From NCBI GenBank assembly GCA_963682025.1, contig OY821521.1, forward strand, positions 163,403,355 through 163,467,354: a stretch of 64,000 nt of DNA, written 5' to 3'. The first letter of the stretch is position 1; the number at the start of each line of letters is the position of its first letter. The position numbers were made by a program, and so were the translations under genes. The notes under the pieces were generated by a model. The model searched no databases. It was not told the origin of the DNA and worked only from the letters and a program-made list of their open reading frames with translations. This DNA comes from Cordilura impudica. Taxonomy: Eukaryota; Arthropoda; Insecta; Diptera; Scathophagidae. Of this stretch, positions 34,515 to 46,031 are shown piece after piece.

Positions 34515-35510
34515 AAACTTGGCCCATAGTCTTGTCGTGACTACAGATTAATTTTGGGGTAGTCACGCACAGTCACACATGGTCACGCACAGTCACGGAG
34601 TGATCTGAATGTCATTTCCCCTCATCCGATCTATCTCAAACTTGGTCCATATACCTGCTGTGAAAAAATGATTAACTTCGACTTAGTCACGCGTGGTCAC
34701 GCACAGTCACGGATTGATCTAAATGTCATTTCTCGTCATCCGATCAATCCCAAACTTGGTCCATACACTTGCTGTGAAGAAAAGATTAACTTTGAATTAG
34801 ACACACATAGTCACGCGTGGTCACGCACAGCCACGGATTGATCTAAATGTAATTTCCCCTTATCAGATCAATCCCAAACTTGGTCCATACACTTGCTGTG
34901 AAAAAAGATTAACTTTGACTTAGTCACACACAGTCACGCGTGGTCACGCACAGTCACGGAGTGATCTAAATGTCATTTCCCCTCATGCGATCGATCTCAA
35001 ACTTGGTCCATACACCTGCTGTGAAAAAAGATTAACTTTGACTTAGTCACACACAGTCACGCGTGGTCACCCACATCACTGATTGATCTAAATGTCATTT
35101 CCCCTCATGCGATCGATCTCAAATTTGGTCCATACACCTGCTGTGAAAAAATGATTAACTTCAACTTAGTCACGCACAGTCACGCATGGTCAGGCACAGT
35201 CACGGAGTGATCCTAATGTCAATTACCCTCATCCGACTGATCTGAAACTTGGTCGATATTCTTGCTGTAAAGAAAGATCAACTTCGACATAGTCACTCGC
35301 AGTCACGGACAGTCACGGAGTGATTTAAAACCCATTTTCCCTTATAAGATCGATCTAAATCTTGGTCGATAGACTTGCTGTGAAAAAAGATTAACTTTGA
35401 TATAGTCACGCACAGCCACGGAGAGATTAAAACCCCACTTCCCCTCATCCGATGGATTTGAAACTTTGTCCATAGACTTGTTGCGGTCACACACAGTCAC
35501 GGAGATATTC
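34515..35510 (-). repeat. Tandem array, unit about 114 bp, inverted copy
   Basis: Reverse complement of the array at 24815-26110: about nine units with GTCACGCGTGGTCACG, TGACTTAGTCA-type words and CATACACTTGCTGTGAA. Both lead-in sequences match those of the forward array, so the array moved or was duplicated as part of a defined larger unit. Confidence 0.88.
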
Positions 35511-35824
35511 AAAACTCATATGCATACGGAAAAAATTTGTTTTAATAAAAACTTTGTTTTTAAATAAATTATTTGTCATCCAGATGGTCGATTACAAAAT
35601 TTTTTATTAAATCTCTGCACGAGCAACTCATAGAGATTGTCGCTTAACAAGTGTCAAATGACAAATGTCCTTAAAGACAATGTCATCTACGACGATTTTG
35701 CAACTGGGTTATCGCCGGCGCTTCTCAGGCAGCCAAGAATACCATTTTTTCTATAACAATTTGAAAATAGATTCAAAAACTAACACCATGATACATAAAA
35801 TAGAAAAAATTAATCCTCAATATT

Positions 35825-35995
35825 GTTTTATACCCTCCACACCTCAGTGGCAGAGGGTATATGTAGGTTTGTCATTCCGCATCGAAATACTAATTTCCGA
35901 CCCCATAAAGTACATATATATATTCTTGATCACTATCGCAGCTCGAGTCGATATAGCGATGTCCGTGTGCCTGTTGAAATCACGCTCATTCACAA
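35825..35995 (+). mobile_element. Family E 5' part (fragment)
   Basis: TTTTATACCCTCCACACCTC, then TTCCGACCCCATAAAGTACA, ATATTCTTGATCA and GATGTCCGTGTGCCTG. It abuts head-on the terminus of the family E element at 36001, which lies in the opposite orientation. Confidence 0.8.
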
Positions 35996-36000
35996 AAAAA

Positions 36001-38577
36001 AAACAAGTAAGAGTGTTAAATTCGGCTGTGCCGAATTATTTGATACTCTCCACCTGAGTCTTTAATTTTTAATTTTTAATATTTAATTTTTAATTTTTAA
36101 TTTTTAATTTTTAATTTTTAATTTTTAATTTTTAATTTTTAATTTTTAATTTTTAATTTTTAATTTTTAATTTTTAATTTTTAATTTTTAATTTTTAATT
36201 TTTATTTTTTAATTTTTAATTTTTAATTTTTAATTTTTAATTATTAATTTTTTATTTTTAATTTTTAATTTTTAATTTTTAATTTTTAATTTTTAATTTT
36301 TAATTTTTAATTTTTAATTTTTAATTTTTAATTTTTAATTTTAAATTTTAAATTTTAAATTTTTAATTTTAAATTTTAAATTTTAAATTTTTTAATTTTA
36401 ATTTAAAATTTTTAATTTTTAATTTTTAATTTTTAATTTTAAATTTTTAATTTTTGATTTTTAATTTTTAATTTTTAATTTTTAATTTTTAATTTTTAAT
36501 TTTTAATTTTTAATTTTTAATTTTTAATTTTTAATTTTTAAGTTTTAATTTTTAATTTTTAATTTTTAATTTTTAATTTTTAATTTTTTATTTTTAATTT
36601 TTAATTTTTAATTTTTAATTTTTAATTATTAATTTCTAATTTTTAATTTTTAATTTTTAATGTTTAATTTTGAATTTTTAATTTTTAATTTTTGAGCTTT
36701 AGTTATTAATTTTTAATTTTTCGTTATTGATTATTCATTTTCCATTTTTCATTATTCTTTTTTCAATCTTAATTTTTCATGTTCCATTTTTCAATTTTCA
36801 TTTTACACTTCCCATATTCCATTTTTCATATTTCAGTTTCCATTTTAAATTTTTCATTTTTTAATATTTCATCTTTCATTTTTTAATTTTCGTTATTCAT
36901 TTTCCACTTTCCATTTTTAATTTTTCAATTTCCATTTTTCATTTTTCATTTTCCATTTTTCATTTTTAAATTTTCATTTTCCATTTTTAACTTTTCATTT
37001 TTCAATTTTCATTTTCCATTTTTCATTTTTCAATTTTCATTTTCCATTTTTAATTTTTCAGTTTTCGTTTTCCATTTTCCACTTTCCATTTTCCGTTTTT
37101 CATTTTTCAATTTTCATTGTCCATTTTCCATTTTTCATTTTTCAATTTTCATTTTCCATTTTTCAATTTTCATTTTCAATTTCCCATTTTTCATTTTTAA
37201 ATTTTCATTTTCCATTTTTAACTTTTCATTTTTCAATTTTAATTTTCCATTTTTCATTTTTCAATTTTCATTTCCATTTTTAATTTTTCAGTTTTCGTTT
37301 TCCATTTTCCACTTTCCACTTTCCATTTTCCGTTTTTCATTTTTCAGTTTTCTTGTCCATTTTCCATTTTTCATTTTTCAATTTTCATTTTTCATTTTTC
37401 ATTTTCCATTTTGCAATTTTCATTTTCAATTTCCCATTTTTCATTTTTCCATTTCCATTTTCCATATTGCGTTTTCCATTTTCCATTTTTATTTTTTAAA
37501 ATTCATTTTTCAATTTTCATTTTCCATTTTCATTTTCCATTTTTCATTTTTCAATTTCTATTTTCTAGTAGTCATTTTTCATTCATCAATTTTCATTTTC
37601 CATTTTTCAAATTTGATTTTCCATTTTCCATTTCCATTTTCCCTTTTTCAATTTTCATTTTCCATTTTTCATATTTCAGTTTTCGTTTCCATATTCCACT
37701 TTCCATTTTTCATTTTTCAATTTTAATTTTCAATTTTTCAATTTTCATTTTCCATTTTTCAATTTCATTTTCCATTTTTCATTTTGCATTTTTCAATTTT
37801 CTTTTTTCATTTCCCATTTTTCATTCTCCATTTTTCATATTCTATTTTACATTTTTCATTTTCCATTTTCCGTTTTTCATTTTCCATTTTCCATTCTCAA
37901 TTTTTCATTTTCCATTTTTCATTTTTCATTTTCTATTCTCTATTTTACATTTTCCATTCTCCGTTTTTCATTTTCCATTTTTCAATTTTATTTTTCATTC
38001 TCCATTTTTCATTTTCATTATCCATTGGAAAATTTCCATTTTTCGTTTTCATTTTTTCTTTCATATTGGCGATTTTTTTTATTATAACGTGATAACGATA
38101 AAAAAATATGTGGCAATACTACTAACATGAGCTATGTTCTGTGTTCTTGGTATTGTTAATATATATGCATAAATTTTTTGTGGCATTTTTTTATGTTGTT
38201 GTACAATTATTTTATTCAACCACCAAACTGTTACAACAAACGCACTGGGTTTTATGTTTTTTTAGAGGTGTCTACATATTTTTGCTCGTATCTAATCACA
38301 ATGATGCCCGATTTAGCTCATTTTCAATACCAACCTGCTGGGAGTTATGGCAAATGATATTATTGTAACCTTGTCCAGTTAGATGGGTATATTTTTGTGA
38401 ATGAGCGTGATTTCAACAGCCAGACGGACATAGCTATATCAACTCGAGCTGTGATAGAGATCAAGAACATATATACTTTATGGGGTCGGAAATTAGTTTT
38501 TCGATGCGTTACAAATGGAATGACAATGTATATACCCTCTGCCATTGACGTGTGGAGGGTATAAAAAATTGATTATT
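36001..38577 (-). mobile_element. mini-me/DINE-1-type element, family E, with a ~2-kb central array
   Basis: Left end AAACAAGTAAGAG plus hairpin TTCGGCTGTGCCGAA; right end is the inverse of the TATACCC hairpin terminus with the CCGACCCCATAAAGTATATA core (about 38470). Between them the array runs 36060-38060, first TTTTTAA units (to about 36700), then CATTTTTCAATTTT and CATTTTCC units. The same family at 30095 has an array of only about 250 bp. The long Phe/His/Ile-rich frames in the array are artefacts. Confidence 0.85.
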
Positions 38578-39202
38578 TAGTAGTTTAAGTAGTCAGTTTT
38601 AATAAATATTGTGGAATAAACAATTTTATTTTCTTTTATATAAGGAAATTAACGGTGTTTTGGCTTTACTGAACAATTCAGTTTTTTCAGATAGAGGCTT
38701 TTGAATATAATCTATCGACATATGATATACGTCATATAGTATTTTTTTTACTGTCTATTAAAATCAATTCGAAATAACTCCTGACTGGCTTTAGTTAAAT
38801 TTATCTATTAAAAAATAATAAATATTATATCTCAATTTTTTTTTTCTCAAAATATTTTGTAATCCCCATATAATTTTCATATGAAAAGTTACACATCATA
38901 ATTCTTGTTAATTTCAAAAAGAACTTTTATATTACAAAAACATAAAAAAATCAGCATAAATATATTTAGAAGGCAAGGTGGAGGGTAGCAAACACTTGAC
39001 CGAATTTAAAACACACTTGTATTATTTTTTCTAATAAAGTAGGACTTTTCTTTCATAAATGACGTCCTTTCATAACAGACAAGCCTCCAACTAAACAGCT
39101 CCCCATATAATCATCTTTTATTACAAATTAAATAAATTGTGGTTTTCTTGCTTAATGATTTATAGAAATATACATATATATGTATATATGTAAATATGTA
39201 TA
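38578..39202. other. AT-rich intergenic sequence
   Basis: Short ATATATGTATATATG repeats just before the Helitron. No gene recognised. Confidence 0.5.
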
Positions 39203-39289
39203 CTAGCTGCAACCCGTTGCGCGTCGCCACACCCATCGTAGCGAAATAAAAAACTAGGAATACATTTTGTAGAAAAATTATTTTTATTT

Positions 39290-39825
39290 ATTTTTTGGCG
39301 ATTTTTGTTTTTGCGATTTTTGAATTTGGCGAATTTTGATCTTGACGATTTTACGTGTTTTAATTTTTGGCGTTTTTCGATTTTCTTGATTTTTGTTATT
39401 CGCGATTTTCGGTTCTGGCAACTTTTGATTTTGGCGATTTTTATTATTCGCGATTTTCGGCTTTGGCGATTTTTATTTTTGTTTATTTTGGCGATTTTTG
39501 TTTTTTTACGATTTTTGTTTTTTTTTTTGCGATTTTTAATTTTGGCGACTTGTTATCCGCGATTTTCGGTTTTGACGTTTTTGAATTTGGTAATTTTTGT
39601 ATTTTGCGATATTTGTTCTTCGAGATTTTCGGTTTTGACAATTTTTGTTTTTGGCAATTTTTTTTTTGGCGATTTGTGCTATTCGCGATTTTCGGTTTTG
39701 GCGATTTTTGACTTTGCCGATTTTTTTTTTTTTTTTGTAACTTTTGATTTTGGCAATTTTTGTTTTTGGCGATTTGTGCTATTCGCGATTTTCGTTTTTC
39801 GCGATTTTTGATTTTTCGCTTCCGC
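39290..39825. repeat. Minisatellite of TTTTTGTTTTTGGCGAT type
   Basis: Units of about 15-18 bp built on GGCGATTTTT and GCGATTTTCGG. ORFs across it read as Phe/Asp/Gly-rich or Lys/Gln-rich peptides and are artefacts. Confidence 0.85.
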
Positions 39826-40289
39826 CCATATTTTCCGCGACTACTTGTCAAAAGTTTCAAGACTGCATTTTTATATGCATCCTATTTATTTGTATAGGAG
39901 CTGCCACGACCATTGGTCCGATCCCGTCCATTTTTTGTCCGACTATTCACACTAATAACTTGTGAACTCACACAAAGTTCCAAGGCTGTTGATACTACAG
40001 TACTCCAGATATATGACATTAAATATTTACTTTGTGTGGGGGTGGTACGCCCACTGATCTGATCCCATCCACATTTTTGCCGAGTAATAACTTGTTAACT
40101 CACTCCCATCCATATTTTTGCCGAGTAATAAATTGTGAACTCACACAAAGTCCCAAGGCTTTCACTATTATACTACTGCAGTTACATATATGATATTAAA
40201 TACTTACTTTGCATGGGGGGTGCAACGCCCACTGGTCCGATACCCCCATTTTTTCCGCAACTCTTCAAATTAGTTTAATATGTATGTAC

Positions 40290-41829
40290 ATTAGGGTTGC
40301 TCTTAATAAAAGAAATGTTCAATCTCTCGGTCGCACCCCTAAAAATTTGCGAATAGCACAAAAAACTGAGAAGTACAAAGTTTTGGGCCAATCAAAAAAA
40401 ACTTAGAGGTGGCTCAACACGATTGAAATTTTTAAGTGTGTTTATATTGGGAAAATATGACTTTTTTTTTCAGATTTTACGAAAATTTCGTTCTATAGTT
40501 TAATTTTTGCGACGAATTGTTATATAATTCGGGATCAGTATTAAATTATCTTTTCAAAAAGCTATAAAACTTCAAAATCGAATAGAAACTCGCCATGAAA
40601 TAGCAAATGCCCCAGACCACTTTTGTGCCAAAAAAAAAAACTAGGCCATGAATTTTGATGGCATTTTCAACATTTTGTTTTAGTCTCTATACCTGTAAGT
40701 ACTCAGATATGAAGTATTGTTTTATTACCACTTTGTTAACCTATTAAGCATTGAGACCGAAGATGGAAAATTTTTTTCATAAAATTTTGCAAACTCTTTT
40801 TTCAAGTTTTGAAAAATTTTCTTAAACAAAATTTAAAAAAATTGATCTAGCTCTTTTAGGTTTTATTAACTGCATATAAGAGATTAACTGTGTGAATTTT
40901 TAGCTAAATTCCTGTGCCAGAATTTTTTTGACAAGGATTTTATTTTTTCGGATTTCGAGAAAAATGGGATTTTTGTAAAATATTCTATAAATGTACTCTT
41001 TCTAAATACTTTGTATCAAAAATTCATAAGTTTTCTACTTTTAAATGTTATATTTTATCTTAATAGCCTAGGGTTTTGGAAAATAATAATATGACCCTAT
41101 TAACCCTTTTGGAATTGGGGTCACATATAACCCCAAACTAATAAAAAACAATTTATTCAAAAAATTCAAATATTTTTCAAGTGCTGTTGAATTTTTAGAT
41201 GCGACGCTTAAAATATAATAACCAAATGTGTAGATCTTCCGTTCCTAAAATTTGGGATAAAGCTGAGAACTCTAACCCGTTAGTTGCCAAGGCCAGCTTG
41301 GATTTTAAGATATTTTTAAATAAAAATTACCGAAAACGAGTTTTTCTATTAAACCCGATGAAACCACAATTTAAAATTTAAGAAAAATAATTCGGTTAAT
41401 TTTTCTTTATTTAGCCCTTGAGTGCTTAATTGTGATATATCTTAGGTGCAATTATCTGCTTATTGCTCGCGAATATAAATTAAAACAACTTTTAACCAAT
41501 TTTGTTATAAAATTATTTTATGTATAAAAACTGTCTATATTTTTCTTAATAAAATAAGAAAATGACCCAAAGCTAATAAAAGACTACACAAAGTAAAGTT
41601 AATCTCATTATAACGGTATCTTATGAGAATGTGTCGCTTGACAGTAATTTCTTCTGAAAATATCATCAAATTTACCGTTCACATTAACATTACACATCAC
41701 ATTCATATTAGCTAAAAATAAAGACGTTAACCCAATGTTTAACAATGTTGAGTTATAGTTCAACAGTCTTATTTTATTTAGACAAATATAGATAGTTTTT
41801 TTACATAAATAATGAAGGGCGACCCTAAT
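40290..41829. mobile_element. DNA transposon with 8-bp palindromic target duplication, non-autonomous
   Basis: Termini ATTAGGGTTGCTCTT and (inverted) ATTAGGGTCGCCCTT; flanked by GTATGTAC on both sides (40282-40289, 41830-41837), within a longer shared ATGTATGTACAT. The size and TAGGG-like ends suggest hAT, but a P-type or Merlin element also gives 8 bp. The 60-residue ORF at 41199-41381 has no recognisable transposase motif. Confidence 0.75.
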
Positions 41830-42059
41830 GTATGTACATGTAAATAGAACTCTTGCTGTGGTAGTACTCCAGATATTATATGTTAAAAATTCACTCTATA
41901 TGGGAGGTGCCAAGCCCACTTAAAAATCCCAAAAATGTAGCCTATTTTTCCTTCCGGATAGGCAGTTACCTACTCTAAAAATTTCCAGACGATCAGTCGA
42001 GTGGTGTAGTCTCCTATAAACTACAAACAAACGTACAAACAAATTTTTATATATAAGAT

Positions 42060-42700
42060 GTACATATAACTATATATATATATTTTTTCAACCTAACAAT
42101 AACTAGAAATCCAAATCCAAATTGAAATGAATACAAAACGGCCAACCAGAAGAACAATACAAAGAATGTTCCCAAGAACCAACATCTTTCTTTTTCTTCA
42201 TCTTCTTCCTCTTCACAGTGATAATTATAAACATTTAACGAGTAGTGACATTATAATTATTGTTAAAGACTTTGAAAAAGAGTTCGGACCTAAATCCACA
42301 AGGGCATTTATTAAGGAAATGAACCAACGAAAGAAGCAAAAATATCAGATAAACTATTCTTTTAAAATTAGTTGTTTATTCAACCATAATTGCGAAAATA
42401 GCTTAAGTAACATAATTCGAAATTTTCGTTTTATGATAAAATTCATTAATTTACGAACATTTGCATCATCTGTAAATCTATCATCGTCCGTTACGAATCT
42501 ACAGTAAAAGCTAATTTAGCTTAACTGCTCAATTTTAGTGTGTTTACATGCTAAAGATTAAAAAAATGTAGATTTAGATTTTGGCACTTAAGCTATTTTC
42601 GCGGTTAACATAATAAGTCTATATTTTTTTTTTTATTTTATTTTTAATTGTGAATAAATTGATTATGAATTAAAATTTATTACGAATAGTTTCAGAAACA
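42060..42700. other. Intergenic sequence with an unrecognised 126-codon ORF
   Basis: The ORF at 42127-42507 is basic, Asn/Phe-rich, and has no motif I recognise and no intron or promoter cue; I do not call it a gene. Confidence 0.4.
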
Positions 42701-44147
42701 AAAAATCATGCGAGTCCGATCACAGGGGAGATGTGTAAACATCTAGTAATTAAAGATTTTTCTATGGCACTTTTTTAAAATCAAACAGAAAGCGTCATCT
42801 TTATATCACTTATAGCAATCAACTGCAGGGGCACTGCTAATATAAAAATATTTATTATAATTTATTATTTCAACCGTTTAATTTTTAATTTTTCGTTTTT
42901 TATATTTCATTTTTCATTTCTTATTTTTCATATCTTATTTTTCATATATAATTTTTCGGTTTTCGGTTTTCATTTTTCATTTCTTATTTTTCATTTTTCA
43001 TTCTTAATTTTTTATTTTTCTTTTTTAATTTTTTACTAGAGGACCCCTGCTGCTCCGCAGCATTATATTATATTATATTAATTTCTATAATATAATACCA
43101 AAATTTGCCAAGAGAAATTAACGTACAGTAATGCCAAAATATGCCAAGAGAAGTTAACGTACAGTAAAAGTAAAGTTGATTGTCCACGCATAACTTTCCT
43201 CAAACCCAACGAATTTGCCAAGAGAAGTTAACGTACAGTAATGCCAAAATATGCCAAGATAAGTTAACGTACAGTAAAAGTAAAGTTGATTCTCCACGCA
43301 TAACTTTCCTCAAACCCAACGAATTTAAGCAGTTAATAGCTCAAAAGAAGGAGCCTGATCCACTGAGTGTTCTTAGACCTATGTCAACAGCCTACGTTAA
43401 TTAGAACTCTAGTTATAGAGATTTGAGAGAAGAAAAATATTGAAAAAAATCTTGAATGCAAAGTTTATTCATAAATTGTTTTAATATATAAGATTATTTA
43501 TTTTTTATTTTTCATTTCTTAACTTTATTTTTCATTTTTTATTTTTAATTTTTTATTTTTCATTTTTTATTTTTCAGTTTTTATTTTTAATTTTAAATTT
43601 TTTTTTTCAGTTTTTATTTTTCATTTTTTATTTTTAATTTTTCATTATTCATTTCTTATTTTTCATTTAACATTTTTCGTTTTTAATTTTTCATTTCTTA
43701 TTTTTCATTCATTTTTTATTTTTCTTTTTTCATTTTTTATTTTTCATTTTTATTTTTAATTTTTTATTTTTCATTTTTTTATTTTTTATTTTTCAGTTTT
43801 TATTTTACAGTTTTTATTTTTAATTTTTCGTTTTTCATTTTTCAACTTTTATTTTTCATTTTTTTTCATTTATTTTTTATTTTTAATTTTTTATTTTTAA
43901 TTTTTAATTTTTCATTTTTCATTTTTCATTTTTTATTTTTAATTTTTTATTTTTCATTTATTTTTTATTTTTCATTTTTAATTTTTCATTTTCAAACAGG
44001 TTATTACATATCATAATTTTTTCACCAATACAATCATAAGTCACACCGATTTTGTCTTACGCCTCACATGTTACGCTGTTTTTTTGTGATTGTGTTGTGA
44101 AATAGAAATTTACACCCCTGCGCGTGTAAATGTTTACACATCAAAAA
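42701..44147 (-). mobile_element. Palindrome-ended array element, family F, copy with T-rich array
   Basis: Minus-strand 5' end TTTTTGATGTGTAAACAT followed by ACGCGCAGGGG, TAAATTTCTATTTCAC and AACAGCGTAAC; 3' end GATGTTTACACATCTCCCC then TGTGATCGGACTCGCATGA. Both ends carry GATGTGTAAACATC or a close variant. The centre is a TTTTTCATTTTTTA array (about 42880-44000), itself split by the Helitron at 43036-43493. Layout (subterminal inverted repeats plus internal tandem repeat) resembles Helentron-associated elements. Confidence 0.75.
43036..43493 (-). mobile_element. Non-autonomous Helitron, group A, copy 2
   Basis: Inverse of 33455-33915: CTAG at 43036-43039 next to the hairpin GCTGCTCCGCAGC, and TTTTAATATATAAGA at the other end followed by T. 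It interrupts the T-rich array of the surrounding element at an A/T site. Confidence 0.88.
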
Positions 44148-44840
44148 CTTATTAAATAGCTGTCTTAATAAGTCTTTTAAAGACTTTTCTTAAATGCAAA
44201 TTTATAGCAAGTCTCAATAGTTTTGGGACAGCTTAGACCTATAGCAAAACCCGATGACACCGAAGACCACCATGTTGCGACCTCATTACTATTGTTGTCG
44301 GGTTTTGAGTTTGTTTTTAGCCTTAGAGAAAGAACAACAGCAGCAGCAGTAGAAGCAGCAGCAGCAGCAGATATTAATGAAAGCAAGCAAGATGCATTTA
44401 AATATGACAAGTATTCAAAGACAAGAATAAAAAAAAACAAAATATTTAAATAAAGAAAACTATAAGACTACTTTGAAAAACCACTACAATAATTATGAGG
44501 TCATACTAATGAGCAGGAGAGAGTTTGTGTTGAGAAAAAAAAAATGGCTTTAAAGGATTGCGGCTCATTATTAAGAAATTAAAAAAAAAATATATGCCAA
44601 CAATAAAACGAAAGAAAAAGCTACAGAATTGTCGCTGCTCAAAAGGATGTTTTTGTTGTAAAGCAGAATATTGATTTACTTAAAATGAAAAAAAAAAACA
44701 ATTTTAAATTTTAGAATGTAGGATATTTTATGTTTAAAATTTAATCTATCAAGGTTGATACGATGTGTATGACGTTTTCTTTTCTGACAAAAAATTTTGC
44801 ATTCTATTTCCACTTTTTTCTAAAAGTGTATTTTTTTATA
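44148..44840. other. Intergenic sequence with a short CAG repeat
   Basis: A CAG/GCA microsatellite at 44336-44373 gives Ala- or Gln-rich frames on both strands (44223-44453 plus, 44177-44440 minus). Neither has a conserved domain; a decayed exon is possible but unsupported. Confidence 0.45.
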
Positions 44841-45214
44841 CTAGCAGATTCCAGCGCTCGAAATTCGAGTGCAAATTCTAGGAAATTTTATTTTTTCATT
44901 TAATAAAGACCCTAAAGGTATGCTTCACAATTCAACTCAATTTAAATGAAGAAAACAAACTCAACACATTAACACAAACACATTAACAAAGTTTAATAAA
45001 GACACACATAGCATTGTATAATTTTATGTATGTGTTAGTAACAACTTTAAACGATCATAACTCCAAAAAAATGTTTCAGACGATGAAAATTTGTAAATCT
45101 GGAAAACAGCTAAAAAGAAATACCTTCCAAATGATAAATTTTTTCTCAAAATCGGGGTAAACTGTGAAACTTACATCGGTCACAATAAATCGCCTTGCCT
45201 ATTAATATTATAGA
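44841..45214 (-). mobile_element. Non-autonomous Helitron, group C, copy 2 (best ends)
   Basis: CTAG at 44841-44844 preceded by A (T on the minus strand). The hairpin CTCGAATTTCGAG lies about 12 nt inside, and the minus-strand 5' end is TCTATAATATTAATAGGC after an A. 374 bp, non-coding. This copy defines the family ends. Confidence 0.78.
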
Positions 45215-45478
45215 TATTCTGAATTATAGGCAACCTTATCTTATACATCAATCAAAAGGTCTCACAGTGTTGTGTTCATAAAATGCCAAAAATTTTGATT
45301 ATTATCCCCTTTGAAGTCATAGGGTGAAAATATTCAAAAAAGGGGAACAGTGGGCAAATATTCTCACATTATGATCTGAAAGAAGTCAACAGCTGCAATT
45401 TTTTGCGATTTACGAGGGCTCGACTTTGAGACCTTTCGATTGATGTATACGATAAGGTTGCTCTTAATTCAGAATATA
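45214..45478. mobile_element. MITE with ~50-bp TIRs
   Basis: TATTCTGAATTATAGGCAAC at the left and, inverted, TATTCTGAATTAAGAGCAAC at the right, both continuing through CTTATC, TATACATCAATC and AAAGGTCTCA. It abuts the Helitron end. TA-flanked, so Tc1/mariner-derived is possible. Confidence 0.75.
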
Positions 45479-46031
45479 TAAAAAATACACATTTTATAAA
45501 AAAGTGCAAATGAAATGCGACATTTTTTGTCAGAAAAGAAAATGACATTAAATTGAAAAAAGGTTAAATTCCAATTACACTCTCATTCAACTTTCCAATT
45601 TTCTTTTTGTAAAAACAAAGAGTGATCTGATTCTAAAAGAATCACAGTTTCATTGCTTCTAAAGTGGCAACTTCTTTGCATATGGTTTTCAATAACTTTA
45701 AATACAACGTTAAAATTTAGCAAATAAGAAAATAATAATTAGTCTATACCGACCATACAATACCCCATACCAAGCTTTTCGAGAGAGGGTCTTGGACCGA
45801 AATTTGCTGTGGCAATAACATGGGGTTGTAGTAATTTCTAAGCAGCGGATAATCTCCAGTTACTTCATGAAGTAAGTTCACAAACTACCGAGCAATACAC
45901 GAAACTACTTCTTAATGCTAGAAACATCCACACACGTTAGCGCTCCCGTCAAAAATCCATTGGAAAGGCTCTATATTATAATGGAGACAGTAGGCTACCT
46001 AATCAACTGACAAGAATCATGTTGATTTAAG
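45479..46031. other. Intergenic sequence with a family D fragment
   Basis: 45735-45835 carries a decayed minus-strand family D end (AGTCTATACCGACCATACAA, CCCCATACCAAGC). The rest has no recognised feature. Confidence 0.55.

Larger units (their letters stand above)
39203..42058 (-). mobile_element. Non-autonomous Helitron, group B, carrying an array and another transposon
   Basis: Minus-strand 5' end TCTTATATATAAAAATTTG after an A (42059); 3' end CTAG (39203) before a T, preceded by hairpin GCAACGGGTTGC. It contains direct repeats (ACTCACACAAAGT, CTCCAGATAT, GCCCACT) and the array at 39290-39825, and is interrupted by the transposon at 40290-41829. No Rep/helicase sequence remains. Confidence 0.75.

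Noticed and set aside
37411..38130. 239-codon Phe/His/Ile-rich ORF
   Set aside because: It lies wholly in the CATTTTC minisatellite of a family E element; composition and periodicity follow the DNA repeat.
39305..39860. ORFs of 114-168 codons (plus strand) and 125 codons (minus strand)
   Set aside because: They are translations of the GGCGATTTTT array inside a Helitron.
42127..42507. 126-codon ORF
   Set aside because: Basic, low-complexity protein between mobile elements with no recognisable motif; chance ORF is the simpler explanation.
44223..44453. 76-codon ORF with an Ala run
   Set aside because: The Ala run comes from a CAG microsatellite open on both strands; there is no domain, splice site or promoter support.
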